43,019 nucleotides of DNA, taken from assembly GCA_902796835.1 (NCBI GenBank), contig CADBQP010000035.1:1-43019 (forward strand), written 5' to 3'. The notes beneath the pieces were generated by a model. The model was not told where the DNA came from. It saw only the letters and a list, made by a program, of their open reading frames with translations, and ran no database searches. The number at the start of each line of letters is the position of its first letter. Within the stretch, counting starts at the first letter, position 1. Origin of the DNA: an uncultured Bacteroidales bacterium. Its GTDB lineage: Bacteria > Bacteroidota > Bacteroidia > Bacteroidales > Bacteroidaceae. Positions 24,205 to 33,413 of the stretch are shown piece after piece. The position numbers and the translations under genes were made by a program.

Positions 24205-25359
24205 ATGAAACACATCCTCGCCTGCCTCTGCGCCACATTGCCTGCGCTCACTCTGACAGCACAATTTTTACCCTACGTAAGTGTAGCCCCCGACAAAAGC
24301 ATCAAGTTCAACATCCACCTCAATTCGGCACGGCGCGTGCAACTCGTGGGCGAATTCCTGCCCAAGAAAGAGGCCAACCTCGGCCATCAAAAAATAATGG
24401 TGCCCGACACCGTCGACCTCGTCAAAGACAACCAAGGATACTGGACATACACGAGCGCTCCCGTGGATAACGACTTCTACTATTTCAACTTCATCGTAGA
24501 CGGCCAAGCCTACACAAACACCCCCGGACTGCCGCTCCACGGGAACCAGAACTACGTGGTGACCGAGCCCGACTACAAAGTGCAAGACGTGGCACATGGC
24601 ACGATAGAGAAAGTCTGGTATCCGTCGCCCACGCTAGAGCATAAACAGCGGCGCATGACGGTGTATTTGCCAGCCGCATACTACGCCAATCCAAAGCAAA
24701 AGTTTCCGGTGCTTTACCTGCACCACGGCATGATGGGCAACGAGGACGACTGGACCACCGTGGGGCGCGCGGCGCAAATCATGGACAACCTCATTGCCCA
24801 AGGCAAGGCCGTGCCCATGATAGTGGTAATGCCCAACGGCAACTGGCGGCAAGAGGCGCGCAGCGCTGAAGCTTCGGAGACAATGGCAAGCCCCCTACTG
24901 GCCATGACCAACCTCTTCGAAGGCAGCTACGAAACAGGATTCAAAGATGTGCTCACATTCGTGGAAAAAACCTATCGCGTCAAACGCGGCAAAGCCCACC
25001 GTGCCATTGCCGGTCTCTCCATGGGCGGGCTGCACACCCAAACCATTGCGGCCAACAACCCCGACTGGTTCGACTACGTGGGCCTCTTCTCGGCAGCCGT
25101 CGGCACGCAACGCCCTGGAGCACACAATGACATCTATAACGACATGCCACAAAAACTGGACCTCCAATTTCGCAAAAAGCCCCGTCTTTATTGGATTGCC
25201 ATAGGCTCAGACGACTTCCTCTTTGAGGCCAACAAAAAAATGCGCCGCGAGCTCGACTCCATCAAGGCACCCTACATATATCAAGAAACCAACGGAGGCC
25301 ACGACTGGCACAACTGGCGACGCTACCTGCACAAGTTCGCACAAATGATCTTCAAATAG
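24205..25359 (+). CDS. Exported esterase (CE1 / esterase D-like) with N-terminal CBM48-like domain
   Basis: A 384-residue protein with a signal peptide (about 1-19). Residues about 25-120 form an Ig-like E-set domain resembling CBM48, common in front of Bacteroidetes CE1 esterases. Residues about 135-384 are an alpha/beta hydrolase with catalytic Ser272 (AGLSMGG), probable Asp336 or Asp337 (GSDDFLF) and His366 (GGHDWHNW), and an HHGMMGNEDDW oxyanion region. Members remove feruloyl or acetyl groups from plant polysaccharides such as xylan; the real substrate is not shown. It probably shares a transcript with the maturase. The gene ends in TAG and is followed in frame by 35 open codons containing a 21-bp repeat. 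Confidence 0.92.
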   Translation: MKHILACLCATLPALTLTAQFLPYVSVAPDKSIKFNIHLNSARRVQLVGEFLPKKEANLGHQKIMVPDTVDLVKDNQGYWTYTSAPVDNDFYYFNFIVDGQAYTNTPGLPLHGNQNYVVTEPDYKVQDVAHGTIEKVWYPSPTLEHKQRRMTVYLPAAYYANPKQKFPVLYLHHGMMGNEDDWTTVGRAAQIMDNLIAQGKAVPMIVVMPNGNWRQEARSAEASETMASPLLAMTNLFEGSYETGFKDVLTFVEKTYRVKRGKAHRAIAGLSMGGLHTQTIAANNPDWFDYVGLFSAAVGTQRPGAHNDIYNDMPQKLDLQFRKKPRLYWIAIGSDDFLFEANKKMRRELDSIKAPYIYQETNGGHDWHNWRRYLHKFAQMIFK

Positions 25360-25383
25360 GCAATAAACCTCGCCCAACCACAA

Positions 25384-25467
25384 AAACACTTGGCCCGACC
25401 CATAAAACAGTCGGGCCAACATTTTAAACTGTCGAGCCAACTCTTCAAATTGTCAAGCCAACTCTAA
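25384..25467 (+). repeat. Degenerate 21-bp tandem repeat after the esterase stop codon
   Basis: Units at 25405-25425, 25426-25446 and 25447-25467 share the pattern AAAnnGTCnnGCCAACnnTn; 25384-25404 is a weaker fourth copy. Being 21 bp, the unit keeps frame. It lies in the same frame as the esterase, starting 24 nt after its TAG, and would encode a seven-residue repeat (such as KLSSQLF) ending at TAA 25465. It is probably non-coding. Confidence 0.75.
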
Positions 25468-25554
25468 GAACCATTCGCCAACAGGCCTGCTCCACTAAGC
25501 ACCCCACTCCGCAAAAAAGGGAGCAATCATAGCCCGTTATCGGGCAGTTTACAC

Positions 25555-25562
25555 TAACTTTG
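25555..25562 (+). promoter_or_regulatory. -7 element of the acyltransferase gene
   Basis: TAACTTTG matches TAnnTTTG, 27 nt before the chosen ATG at 25590. It overlaps the first possible TTG start codon at 25560, which argues against that start. No clear -33. Confidence 0.55.
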
Positions 25563-25589
25563 CTCGGCAAAAAACTTATTGACATCTCC

Positions 25590-26717
25590 ATGCAAAAGTC
25601 CATTGGTTCAAAACCACACTATGCGCTACTCGACGGCATGCGCGGCGTGGCCGCACTCACAGTGCTCCTCTACCACGTCTTTGAATGCTTTGCCACGACA
25701 CCCGTACCACACGGTCACCTGGCAGTCGACTTCTTCTTTGTGCTCTCGGGCTTTGTCATCGGCTATGCCTACGACCAACGCTGGACGCAAATGTCAACAG
25801 CCACGTTTTTCAAGCGTCGCCTCATCAGGCTCCACCCCATGGTCGTAATGGGCGCCATCATTGGCCTTGCCACCTACCTCATTCAAGGCGCCACACGCTG
25901 GGACGGCACCGCACCAGGCCTCAGCGCGATCATCATCGCGCTGCTGGCAGCCATGTTCCTCATCCCTGCCACACCCGGCAGCCCCATCGACGTGCGCGGA
26001 AACAACGAAATGTTTCCCCTCAACGGCCCCAGCTGGTCACTCTTCTTCGAATACATAGGCAACGTGCTATATGCCCTGCTGCTGCGACGGATGCCTACTA
26101 AGATGCTGGCCATCGTGGCGGCAGCAAGCGGAGTGCTACTCACAACCATTGCCGTGAGCGAAAGCCAGCTGGGAGTGGGATGGAGCTTCATCGACGGCGG
26201 ATTCTTCAAGGGACTGGTGCGCATGCTCTTCCCCTATTCCACGGGAATGCTCCTGGCACGACACATTCAAAAGAAAGAGGCTCAAAACAGACGGCTCAGC
26301 GCCACCCTCACCTTTGCCTGTTGCAGCCTTGCCTTCATTGCCATAGCCGCCATGCCGAAACTGGGCTCAGACAAAATGCCGTGGGCAAACGGCCTCTTCG
26401 AAGCCCTCTGCGTCGTGGCAGCCTTCCCGCTGCTCGTATGGCTCGGCTCACAAACCACAAATCCGGCGGAACCCACAAAGCGATTGTGCCTCTTCATAGG
26501 CAACCTTTCCTATCCGCTCTATGCCGTACACTATCCGCTCATGTATCTCTTCTACCACTACATCGGATTCGACGGCACAAACTCCAAACTCACCATTGCC
26601 CAGGTGTGGCCCGAAGCCATTCTGCTCTTTGCAGGCAGCATCGCCCTGGGCTGGCTATGCCTGAAGTGCTACGAAGCCCCCGTTAGGAAACGGCTCAGCG
26701 CAAAGCTGGCTCCATAA
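25590..26717 (+). CDS. Membrane acyltransferase (acyltransferase 3 family)
   Basis: A 375-residue integral membrane protein with about ten hydrophobic helices. The start of the family domain is clear: LLDGMRGVAALTVLLYHV with the putative catalytic His, followed by VDFFFVLSGFVIGYAYDQRW. Such enzymes acylate cell-surface sugars, peptidoglycan or antibiotics using a cytoplasmic acyl donor. The substrate cannot be told. It sits alone behind its own promoter and is followed within 13 nt by the Sua5-like gene. Confidence 0.92.
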   Translation: MQKSIGSKPHYALLDGMRGVAALTVLLYHVFECFATTPVPHGHLAVDFFFVLSGFVIGYAYDQRWTQMSTATFFKRRLIRLHPMVVMGAIIGLATYLIQGATRWDGTAPGLSAIIIALLAAMFLIPATPGSPIDVRGNNEMFPLNGPSWSLFFEYIGNVLYALLLRRMPTKMLAIVAAASGVLLTTIAVSESQLGVGWSFIDGGFFKGLVRMLFPYSTGMLLARHIQKKEAQNRRLSATLTFACCSLAFIAIAAMPKLGSDKMPWANGLFEALCVVAAFPLLVWLGSQTTNPAEPTKRLCLFIGNLSYPLYAVHYPLMYLFYHYIGFDGTNSKLTIAQVWPEAILLFAGSIALGWLCLKCYEAPVRKRLSAKLAP

Positions 26718-26730
26718 AAAGCATAAGACA

Positions 26731-27348
26731 ATGAAGAAAACACAAAGCGAACGCCCCCAACACGAAAAAAAGACGTCACTGCCCGAAACCTGGCTGGCCG
26801 ACATACGCGAGGCTGTCAGCGTGATGCGTCGAGGCGGCATCATTCTCTATCCCACCGACACCATTTGGGGCATAGGTTGCGACGCTACCAACGATGAGGC
26901 CGTGCGCCGCGTGTTCGAAATAAAACAACGCAACGAGGCCAAGGCCCTCATCACCCTGGTTGACAGCGAGGGTGCCGTGGCGCGCTATGTAGAGCGCATG
27001 CCCGATGTGGCTTGGGACCTCATCGGAGTTACCGACCGCCCGCTCACCATCATCTATGACGGTGCACGCAATTTGGCCCCCAGCCTCGTGGCCAGCGACG
27101 GCAGCGTAGGCATTCGCGTGACCAAGGAACTCTTCAGCAGTTCGCTCTGCCACCGCATGGGCCGCGCCATCGTTTCAACATCGGCCAACGTAAGCGGCCA
27201 ACCCTCGCCACACAGTTTTCACGAAATCAGCGAGCAAATCAAACAACAGGTAGACTACATCTGCACCTCGCGCCGCGAAGAAAGCAATCCGCCAGCCTCG
27301 GGCATCATCAAACTCGGCACGGGCGGCGAAATAAGCATTATAAGATGA
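26731..27348 (+). CDS. Sua5/YrdC/YciO-family protein, probable threonylcarbamoyl-AMP synthase
   Basis: A 205-residue protein. A Sua5/YrdC domain (about 22-205) has RRGGIILYPTDTIWGIGCDA, KQRNEAKALI and STSANVSGQPS, the motifs that bind ATP, bicarbonate and threonine for the first step of tRNA t6A synthesis. The length fits TsaC/YciO rather than the longer Sua5. YciO-type paralogues may have another role, so the exact function is not certain. Its stop overlaps the start of the CLC gene by 4 nt (ATGA), a coupled pair. Confidence 0.92.
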   Translation: MKKTQSERPQHEKKTSLPETWLADIREAVSVMRRGGIILYPTDTIWGIGCDATNDEAVRRVFEIKQRNEAKALITLVDSEGAVARYVERMPDVAWDLIGVTDRPLTIIYDGARNLAPSLVASDGSVGIRVTKELFSSSLCHRMGRAIVSTSANVSGQPSPHSFHEISEQIKQQVDYICTSRREESNPPASGIIKLGTGGEISIIR

Positions 27349-29114
27349 ACATAGGCATCAAACATTTTTCCACATGGTGCAATAACCACCTTTCCGACCG
27401 TCAGTACACACTGACGCTCAGCTTCTTTGTAGGCATGCTCTCGGCCTTGGCAGCCTGCTTGCTCAAATGGCTCATCGAAGTCATTCAGCATCTGCTCACA
27501 TCGGGATTCGACATCACGCGGGCCAACTGGCTCTTCCTGGTATACCCCATAGTGGGCATAGCCCTCTCGGCCCTCTTCATTCGCTACGTTGTGCGCGACG
27601 ACATCAGCCACGGCGTGACAAAAATTCTCTATGCCATCTCGCGCCGTCAAGGCCACATCAAGGGACACAACTGCTGGTCGAGCCTCATAGCTTCAGCCCT
27701 GACCATCGGCTTTGGAGGCAGCGTGGGAGCCGAGTCGCCCATTGCCCTCACAGGCTCAGCCCTGGGCAGCAACATAGGCCACATGTTTGGGCGCGACCAC
27801 AAAACGACAATGATACTCATAGGGTGTGGAGCCTCGGGAGCCATTGCAGCCATCTTCAAGGCCCCCATAGCCGGTCTCGTCTTCACACTCGAGGTGCTTA
27901 TGGTCGACCTCACTATGGCCTCGCTCCTTCCATTGCTCGTGTCGTGCCTCACGGCCATGTGTGTCACCTATGCCATTCATGGATCGGGCGCCATGTTCGA
28001 CTTCAATCTCCAATCGGCATTCGAGGTGAAAGACGTCGTGTCAACCGTAATGCTCGGCATCACTTGCGGACTTATCTCGCTCTATTTCACCCGCACGATG
28101 AACTTTCTTGAAAAGCTCTTTGCACGCATCGGGAACATGTATGCCCGCATCGCCATCGGGGGCGGGTCGCTCGCCGTGCTCATCTATTTCTTTCCAAGTC
28201 TCTACGGCGAGGGATATAATACCGTGAGCCTTCTGCTGCGCGGAGAGTCGGAACAGGTGCTCAACAACTCGCTCTTCTACGGGCAGTCACAATTGCTCAT
28301 TCTCTATCTGGGCCTCATCATCCTGCTCAAGGTGTTTGCCACCACGGCCACCAACGGCGGCGGCGGATGCGGCGGGACTTTCGCACCAAGCCTCTTTCTG
28401 GGCTGTCTGGGCGGCGTGGTTTTCGCCAGCCTATGGAATGACTACGCCTTCGACTTTGCACCAGCCCCCGAAACCATCTATGCACTGCTGGGAATGGCCG
28501 GCGTCATGAGCGGAGTTTTCCACGCTCCACTGACTGGAGTGTTCCTTATTGCCGAGCTCACAGGAGGCTATGCGCTCTTCATACCGCTCATGATTGTCAG
28601 CGTAGCATCATATCTCACCATCATTGCCTTTGAACCCCACAGCATCTACGCCATGCGACTGGCCCGAAAAGGACAACTCCTCACCCACCACAAAGACCGC
28701 TCCATACTCACCCTCATGACCCTCGATGCCGTCATCGACAAATCGGCCCCTCGTTTGCACGCCACCATGCCCATGCAGCAAATGGTGCAAACCATTTCAC
28801 GATATAAGGAATACATGTTTGCCGTGGTCGACCTCAAAGGGTCGCTGCTCGGAGTGGTCAACATCGACAACTTGCGCCACTTGATGTATCGCACCGAGCT
28901 CTATCGGCTCTATAGCGTGGAACAACTCATGGAACAACCCCAAGCCACGCTCCACTCCAACGACCCCATGCAAACCGTAATGGATACCTTCGATGTCACA
29001 GAGGCCACCAAACTGCCTGTGGTCGATGAAAACAACATCTTTGTGGGTTTCGTTTCGAAAAACAAGCTCTATGCCTCCTATCGAAACATCATGCGCGACT
29101 TTTCTGAAGAATAA
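27345..29114 (+). CDS. CLC-family chloride channel/transporter with CBS domains
   Basis: A 589-residue protein: a CLC membrane domain (about 20-440) and two CBS domains (about 455-589), which in other CLCs bind nucleotides. The gating glutamate is Glu130 in GGSVGAESP and the late selectivity motif is GGTFAPSLFLG. In the helix matching E. coli IIEE, this protein has TLEV: the first Glu is kept (Glu183) but the internal proton glutamate (E. coli Glu203) is Val184, as in vertebrate channel-type CLCs. The classic GSGIP loop is replaced by HGVT. It may therefore work as a channel or an unusual transporter; this is inference. It is coupled to the Sua5-like gene, and fmt starts 22 nt later. Confidence 0.94.
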   Translation: MNIGIKHFSTWCNNHLSDRQYTLTLSFFVGMLSALAACLLKWLIEVIQHLLTSGFDITRANWLFLVYPIVGIALSALFIRYVVRDDISHGVTKILYAISRRQGHIKGHNCWSSLIASALTIGFGGSVGAESPIALTGSALGSNIGHMFGRDHKTTMILIGCGASGAIAAIFKAPIAGLVFTLEVLMVDLTMASLLPLLVSCLTAMCVTYAIHGSGAMFDFNLQSAFEVKDVVSTVMLGITCGLISLYFTRTMNFLEKLFARIGNMYARIAIGGGSLAVLIYFFPSLYGEGYNTVSLLLRGESEQVLNNSLFYGQSQLLILYLGLIILLKVFATTATNGGGGCGGTFAPSLFLGCLGGVVFASLWNDYAFDFAPAPETIYALLGMAGVMSGVFHAPLTGVFLIAELTGGYALFIPLMIVSVASYLTIIAFEPHSIYAMRLARKGQLLTHHKDRSILTLMTLDAVIDKSAPRLHATMPMQQMVQTISRYKEYMFAVVDLKGSLLGVVNIDNLRHLMYRTELYRLYSVEQLMEQPQATLHSNDPMQTVMDTFDVTEATKLPVVDENNIFVGFVSKNKLYASYRNIMRDFSEE

Positions 29115-29136
29115 TCTCAAAACAAAAATCAAGCTA

Positions 29137-30102
29137 ATGACAAAAAACGAACTGAGAATAGTGTTTATGGGCACCCCCGACTTTGCCGTAGAAAGCCTAC
29201 GCCGACTGGTTGAGGGCGGATACAATGTAGTGGGCGTAGTCACCATGCCCGACAAACCCGTAGGCCGACATCAAGACACTCTTCAGCCCTCGGCCGTAAA
29301 ACAATATGCCACGGAAAAAGGACTGCGCATTTTACAACCCGAAAAACTCAAAGACCCCAAGTTCGTGGAGGAACTCAGCTCACTGAAGGCCCATCTTCAG
29401 ATAGTCGTAGCCTTTCGTATGCTGCCAGAGGTCGTGTGGCAAATGCCGCCCATGGGAACTTTCAACCTCCACGCCTCCCTGCTGCCACAATACCGAGGAG
29501 CCGCGCCCATCAACTGGGCCATCATCAACGGCGAAACAGAAACTGGCATCACCACCTTCTTTCTGCAACACGAAATCGACACAGGCAACATCATTCAGCA
29601 AGTGCGGATACCCATTGCCGACACCGACAATGCCGAGGTGGTGCACGACAAACTCATGTTGCTTGGAGGTGACCTCGTCATAGAAACAGTAGACAATATC
29701 ATAGCCGGAACCATTCAGAGCACCCCCCAAAGCCAACTAATCAGTGACGAGACCTTGCACCCAGCCCCTAAAATCTTCAAAGACACATGCCGCATAGATT
29801 GGGACTTGGGGGTGAAACGCACCTATGACTTTATTCGCGGACTCAGCCCCTACCCGGCAGCATGGACTCACCTCATAAACGGCAACAAAACAGAGGTGAT
29901 GAAAATTTTCGCCACCACCAAGGAGACTGCCTCCCATTCACTGCCCACAGGCACAATCATCATCGAAAATAGCGAACTTAGAGTAGCACTCAACGATGGC
30001 TTCCTGAAGATAGACGAGCTGCAAATTGCCGGCAAGCGACGCATGAAAACCAGCGAATTTCTCAGAGGGTTCAGAGCCGAAACGCAAATTTGCGTGATGT
30101 AG
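29137..30102 (+). CDS. fmt: Methionyl-tRNA formyltransferase
   Basis: A 321-residue enzyme that formylates initiator Met-tRNA with 10-formyl-THF. The start at 29137 (MTKNELRIVFMGTPDFAVES) gives the standard N terminus. The catalytic Asn110, His112 and Asp148 are seen in FNLHASLLPQYRGAAPINWA and HEIDTG. The C-terminal OB-like tRNA-binding domain is present (about 210-321). Length is normal. It lies 22 nt after the CLC gene, likely in one transcript with it. Confidence 0.97.
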   Translation: MTKNELRIVFMGTPDFAVESLRRLVEGGYNVVGVVTMPDKPVGRHQDTLQPSAVKQYATEKGLRILQPEKLKDPKFVEELSSLKAHLQIVVAFRMLPEVVWQMPPMGTFNLHASLLPQYRGAAPINWAIINGETETGITTFFLQHEIDTGNIIQQVRIPIADTDNAEVVHDKLMLLGGDLVIETVDNIIAGTIQSTPQSQLISDETLHPAPKIFKDTCRIDWDLGVKRTYDFIRGLSPYPAAWTHLINGNKTEVMKIFATTKETASHSLPTGTIIIENSELRVALNDGFLKIDELQIAGKRRMKTSEFLRGFRAETQICVM

Positions 30103-30240
30103 GCCGAAAATCACCGATACTAAGCCTTACTTCATCGAACAATATGCCCGCTTTATAGACAACATTCCCCCGCTTCATCTATAAACAGCGGTCAAAAATC
30201 CTATTTGTCGCAGAGGCGCCAACAAATCCTACATCTTTAC

Positions 30241-30248
30241 TAAATTTG
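30241..30248 (+). promoter_or_regulatory. -7 element of the TrpB-like gene
   Basis: TAAATTTG matches TAnnTTTG, 29 nt before the ATG at 30278. No well-spaced -33. Confidence 0.55.
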
Positions 30249-30277
30249 CACAGTTCTAAAATATAAAATCCTTACCA

Positions 30278-31630
30278 ATGAAAAGACAAAAACGCTTTAT
30301 CCTTCAAGAAAACGAAATACCCACGCAGTGGTACAACATTCAGGCAGAAATGCCCCATAAGCCTCAGCCACTGCTCAACCCTCAAACACGCGAACCGCTT
30401 ACGGCAGCAGACCTTGCCCACATCTTCCCTACAGCATGTGCCGAACAGGAACTCGACACCACCCATCCTTGGATAGACATTCCCGAGCCTGTACTCGAAA
30501 AGTATAAGTACTACCGTTCCACACCGCTAGTGCGAGCCTACGCCTTGGAAGAAGCCTTGGAAACACCGGCACATATCTATTTCAAGAATGAGAGTGTAAA
30601 TCCATTGGGCTCACACAAAATTAACTCAGCCCTGCCCCAGTGCTACTACGCCAAGATGGAGGGCACTACCAACGTCACCACCGAAACCGGCGCCGGACAA
30701 TGGGGAGCCGCCCTCTCCTACGCCGCTAAGGTCTTCGGAATAGAAGCCGCTGTTTACCAGGTTAAGATTTCTATGCAGCAAAAGCCCTATCGCTCGCTCA
30801 TGATGCGAACCTTCGGCGCAGCCGTGACAGGATCGCCCTCCATGTCGACACGTGCAGGCAAGGACATCATCACCCAAAATCCCACACATTCAGGATCGCT
30901 CGGCACTGCCATATCCGAAGCTATAGAGCTAGCCACGACCACACCCAACTGCAAATACACACTTGGCTCAGTGCTAACCCATGTCAGCATCCATCAAAGC
31001 ATCATCGGCCTTGAAGCCGAGAAGCAGATGGCCATGACGGGCGAATATCCCGACACCATCATTGCGTGTTTCGGCGGAGGCAGCAACTTCGGCGGCATAG
31101 CCTTCCCCTTCATGCGCCACATATTCAGCGGTAAGCGCCACATAGAATTCATAGCCGCAGAGCCTGACAGCTGTCCTAAGCTCACACGTGGAGAGTTTCG
31201 CTACGACTTTGGCGACGAAGCAGGCTACACACCATTGCTCCCCATGTACTCTCTCGGCCACCATTTCAAACCCGCCAACATCCATGCCGGCGGCCTGCGC
31301 TACCATGGTGCCGGCACAGTGGTAAGCCAGCTCCTAAAGGACGGCTACATGCGCGGTGTTGACATTCCCCAGCTCGAATCGTTCCAGGCCGGTGTGATTT
31401 TTGCACGCACCGAAGGCATCATACCCGCTCCCGAAAGTTCGCACGCCATCGCAGCCACCATTCGTGAGGCCCTGCGTTGCAAGGAAACAGGCGAGGAGAA
31501 AGTAATCCTCTTCAACCTTTCGGGCCACGGCCTCATTGACATGACGGCCTATGACCAGTATCTAAACGGTGACCTTCAGAACTATAGCCTCAGCGACGAA
31601 GACATTCGCAAAAACTTGGACGAAGATTAA
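30278..31630 (+). CDS. TrpB-like (TrpB2) PLP-dependent enzyme
   Basis: A 450-residue fold-type II PLP enzyme of the TrpB2 group, longer than TrpB1 because of an N-terminal extension. PLP would bind Lys114 in NPLGSHKINSAL; ETGAGQWG and the phosphate-binding FGGGSN loop are present. TrpB converts indole and serine to tryptophan. No trp genes adjoin it, so it may be an indole-salvage enzyme or act with another partner. It stands alone between its promoter and a perfect terminator. Confidence 0.94.
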   Translation: MKRQKRFILQENEIPTQWYNIQAEMPHKPQPLLNPQTREPLTAADLAHIFPTACAEQELDTTHPWIDIPEPVLEKYKYYRSTPLVRAYALEEALETPAHIYFKNESVNPLGSHKINSALPQCYYAKMEGTTNVTTETGAGQWGAALSYAAKVFGIEAAVYQVKISMQQKPYRSLMMRTFGAAVTGSPSMSTRAGKDIITQNPTHSGSLGTAISEAIELATTTPNCKYTLGSVLTHVSIHQSIIGLEAEKQMAMTGEYPDTIIACFGGGSNFGGIAFPFMRHIFSGKRHIEFIAAEPDSCPKLTRGEFRYDFGDEAGYTPLLPMYSLGHHFKPANIHAGGLRYHGAGTVVSQLLKDGYMRGVDIPQLESFQAGVIFARTEGIIPAPESSHAIAATIREALRCKETGEEKVILFNLSGHGLIDMTAYDQYLNGDLQNYSLSDEDIRKNLDED

Positions 31631-31651
31631 AAAAACTGTCGGGCACTTCAT

Positions 31652-31697
31652 AAAAAATATCTCCGAGCTAATTTCAATTATCTCGGAGATATTTTTT
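31652..31697. terminator. Perfect bidirectional terminator
   Basis: Sixteen-bp arms (31652-31667 and 31682-31697) enclose a 14-nt loop, with A/T ends on both sides. It lies between the convergent TrpB-like gene (+) and glycosyltransferase gene (-) and should end both transcripts. Confidence 0.88.
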
Positions 31698-31719
31698 ATC
31701 TGCTTGGGACTTCTGTTTC

Positions 31720-32826
31720 CTATTTCCCACGTTCGCGCCAGAAGTCGAGGTAGCGTTGCGCCACTTTCAGGTATTCGTGATGACGGCGCACGTATTCCAT
31801 GCTCTGGCGTTTCATGCGAGGAAGTTCGCTGCGGTGTTCCACTATCCAGCATAGCTTTTCGTAAACATCATCCTCGTTGGGTAGCACGTTCACTATGGGC
31901 CGCAACTCATGCTCGCCCAAAATGTCGTAGCCTTCGGGCTCGCCGCCACCCACAACCACCAAACCCTGCGACATGGCCTCGAGGGCATTCATGGCGGGGG
32001 TGTAGGAATAGAGTTGGTCGAGCAACACGTCGCAGCCTCTCATCAGTCTGCGATATTCGCTGAAGGGCACACTCTCCACTACCACCATCTCACTATGCTC
32101 CCCAAGGGCAGTCACACAGCGCTGCAGGGCGCGAAGCATGATATCGGTGCCTTTATAGGAGCTACGCTGCTTTTGTATGCCTATGAAAAAGCGTACCTTA
32201 TCGACCGGCCTGTTCAGCACGGACTCATCGACCTCGGCAGGGATAATAGGAAAAGGTATGAACGCCAGTTTGGGGGCCCAATCATGAAGGTAGCTTTCGT
32301 AGTATTCGTAGAGCCCCGCCACAATGCCGTCGCATGCTGCAGCCACCCATCGATTGAGCTCTCCCTTGGGCCCCAGCAGCCAGTCGGTCACCCATATGTC
32401 GTTGTCTGCGCGACGACGAAGCTGGCTGCCCATATTGAAGTCGCTGTAGCGAAAAGTCTTACAATCGGAGGCTGTCTTCACCCAATAGTAGTCCATGCCG
32501 AAGGCACCCATAAAGATTTTTTTGTTGCGGCGCCGCAACATTTTGAAAAACAACCAGTGACGCTCTGCCTTCAGTGGAAGAAAAACGGGGTTGATGAGTT
32601 GCACCACATCGAAATCTCTGAACCGGCACAACTGCCACCAAATGCGAAAATAATAGCCTATAGAATAGAACATACGTTTAGACTTGCGCTTCAGGTCGAT
32701 GTCGCGCGGATAGTTTTTCCATCCGTCGCCATCACTGGCCAACACCACCTCGTGGCCAAGTTTTCGCAGGGCATGGGCCAACGTGGCGTGAACGTTGCTA
32801 TAATCGCCTAACAGGAGTATTCGCAT
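31720..32826 (-). CDS. Glycosyltransferase (GT4-like, GT-B fold)
   Basis: A 368-residue soluble protein. MRILLLGDYSNVHATLAHAL opens a GT-B N-terminal Rossmann domain. The C-terminal domain has the donor-binding pattern YTPAMNALEAMSQGLVVVGG (about 280-300), where GT4 enzymes place the ExxxxE/EAMA motif. The central region (KGTDIMLRALQRC) matches GT4 too. It should move a sugar from an NDP donor to a surface glycan. A strong Shine-Dalgarno-like AAGGAAGG precedes the ATG. It is a single-gene unit with no other polysaccharide genes nearby. Confidence 0.88.
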   Translation of the reverse strand: MRILLLGDYSNVHATLAHALRKLGHEVVLASDGDGWKNYPRDIDLKRKSKRMFYSIGYYFRIWWQLCRFRDFDVVQLINPVFLPLKAERHWLFFKMLRRRNKKIFMGAFGMDYYWVKTASDCKTFRYSDFNMGSQLRRRADNDIWVTDWLLGPKGELNRWVAAACDGIVAGLYEYYESYLHDWAPKLAFIPFPIIPAEVDESVLNRPVDKVRFFIGIQKQRSSYKGTDIMLRALQRCVTALGEHSEMVVVESVPFSEYRRLMRGCDVLLDQLYSYTPAMNALEAMSQGLVVVGGGEPEGYDILGEHELRPIVNVLPNEDDVYEKLCWIVEHRSELPRMKRQSMEYVRRHHEYLKVAQRYLDFWRERGK

Positions 32827-32918
32827 TAAAAGTTCCTTCCTTTATTTTTATTATAAAAACGCATTCTTTTTACTTTTATTGTGCAGGCCATATGCCAAGT
32901 ATTTTCTATATTCGCTGC

Positions 32919-33323
32919 ATGAAATATGTTTCTTCCTTTTTAATAACGCTCTCGCTTGCTCTCACGGCTTGCTGGGAAAATCTAGACGAACGTGTGGCTC
33001 GCGAGGCTCACGAATACACCCGAAATCACTGCCCCATGTGGGTGGATGCTTGCACACGCCTTGACAGCACCACATATGAAATGGCCTCGCGCACATATTG
33101 CTACCATTATTCTGTACACGGACAGATGGACACTCCTCAGAATTATGCTTTCATGAAGGAACATGCCGACCAGATTCACGATGCCATGGTGGAAACTGCT
33201 GCCAACACGCCCGACTTGAGCGAAACGATAAAGGCCCGAATCACTCTCGCCTACCAATATCGATCGGCTAGTGACGGGCAACTTAAACATAGCATACTCG
33301 TGGTACCTGACGACTTTGAATAG
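32919..33323 (+). CDS. Small lipoprotein of unknown function
   Basis: A 134-residue predicted lipoprotein. I chose the ATG at 32919 because it gives a compact signal peptide (MKYVSSFLITLSLALTAC, lipobox LTAC, Cys18); the in-frame ATG at 32892 adds nine residues of poor signal quality. The rest is helical and charged, with three further cysteines; no domain recognised. It diverges from the glycosyltransferase gene. Confidence 0.78.
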   Translation: MKYVSSFLITLSLALTACWENLDERVAREAHEYTRNHCPMWVDACTRLDSTTYEMASRTYCYHYSVHGQMDTPQNYAFMKEHADQIHDAMVETAANTPDLSETIKARITLAYQYRSASDGQLKHSILVVPDDFE

Positions 33324-33352
33324 TTATTCCACATGCTGTAGAACCAATACAA

Positions 33353-33391
33353 GAGGGCGCGACTTTAGAATGTGAGTCGCGCCCTCCGATA
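33353..33391. terminator. Hairpin terminator between convergent genes
   Basis: Perfect 12-bp GC-rich arms GAGGGCGCGACT (33353-33364) and AGTCGCGCCCTC (33375-33386). Plus-strand sequence after it reads CGATATTTT. It lies between the lipoprotein gene (+) and the TSCPD gene (-). Confidence 0.75.
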
Positions 33392-33413
33392 TTTTCTTCA
33401 ACAAGGTGTCGAG

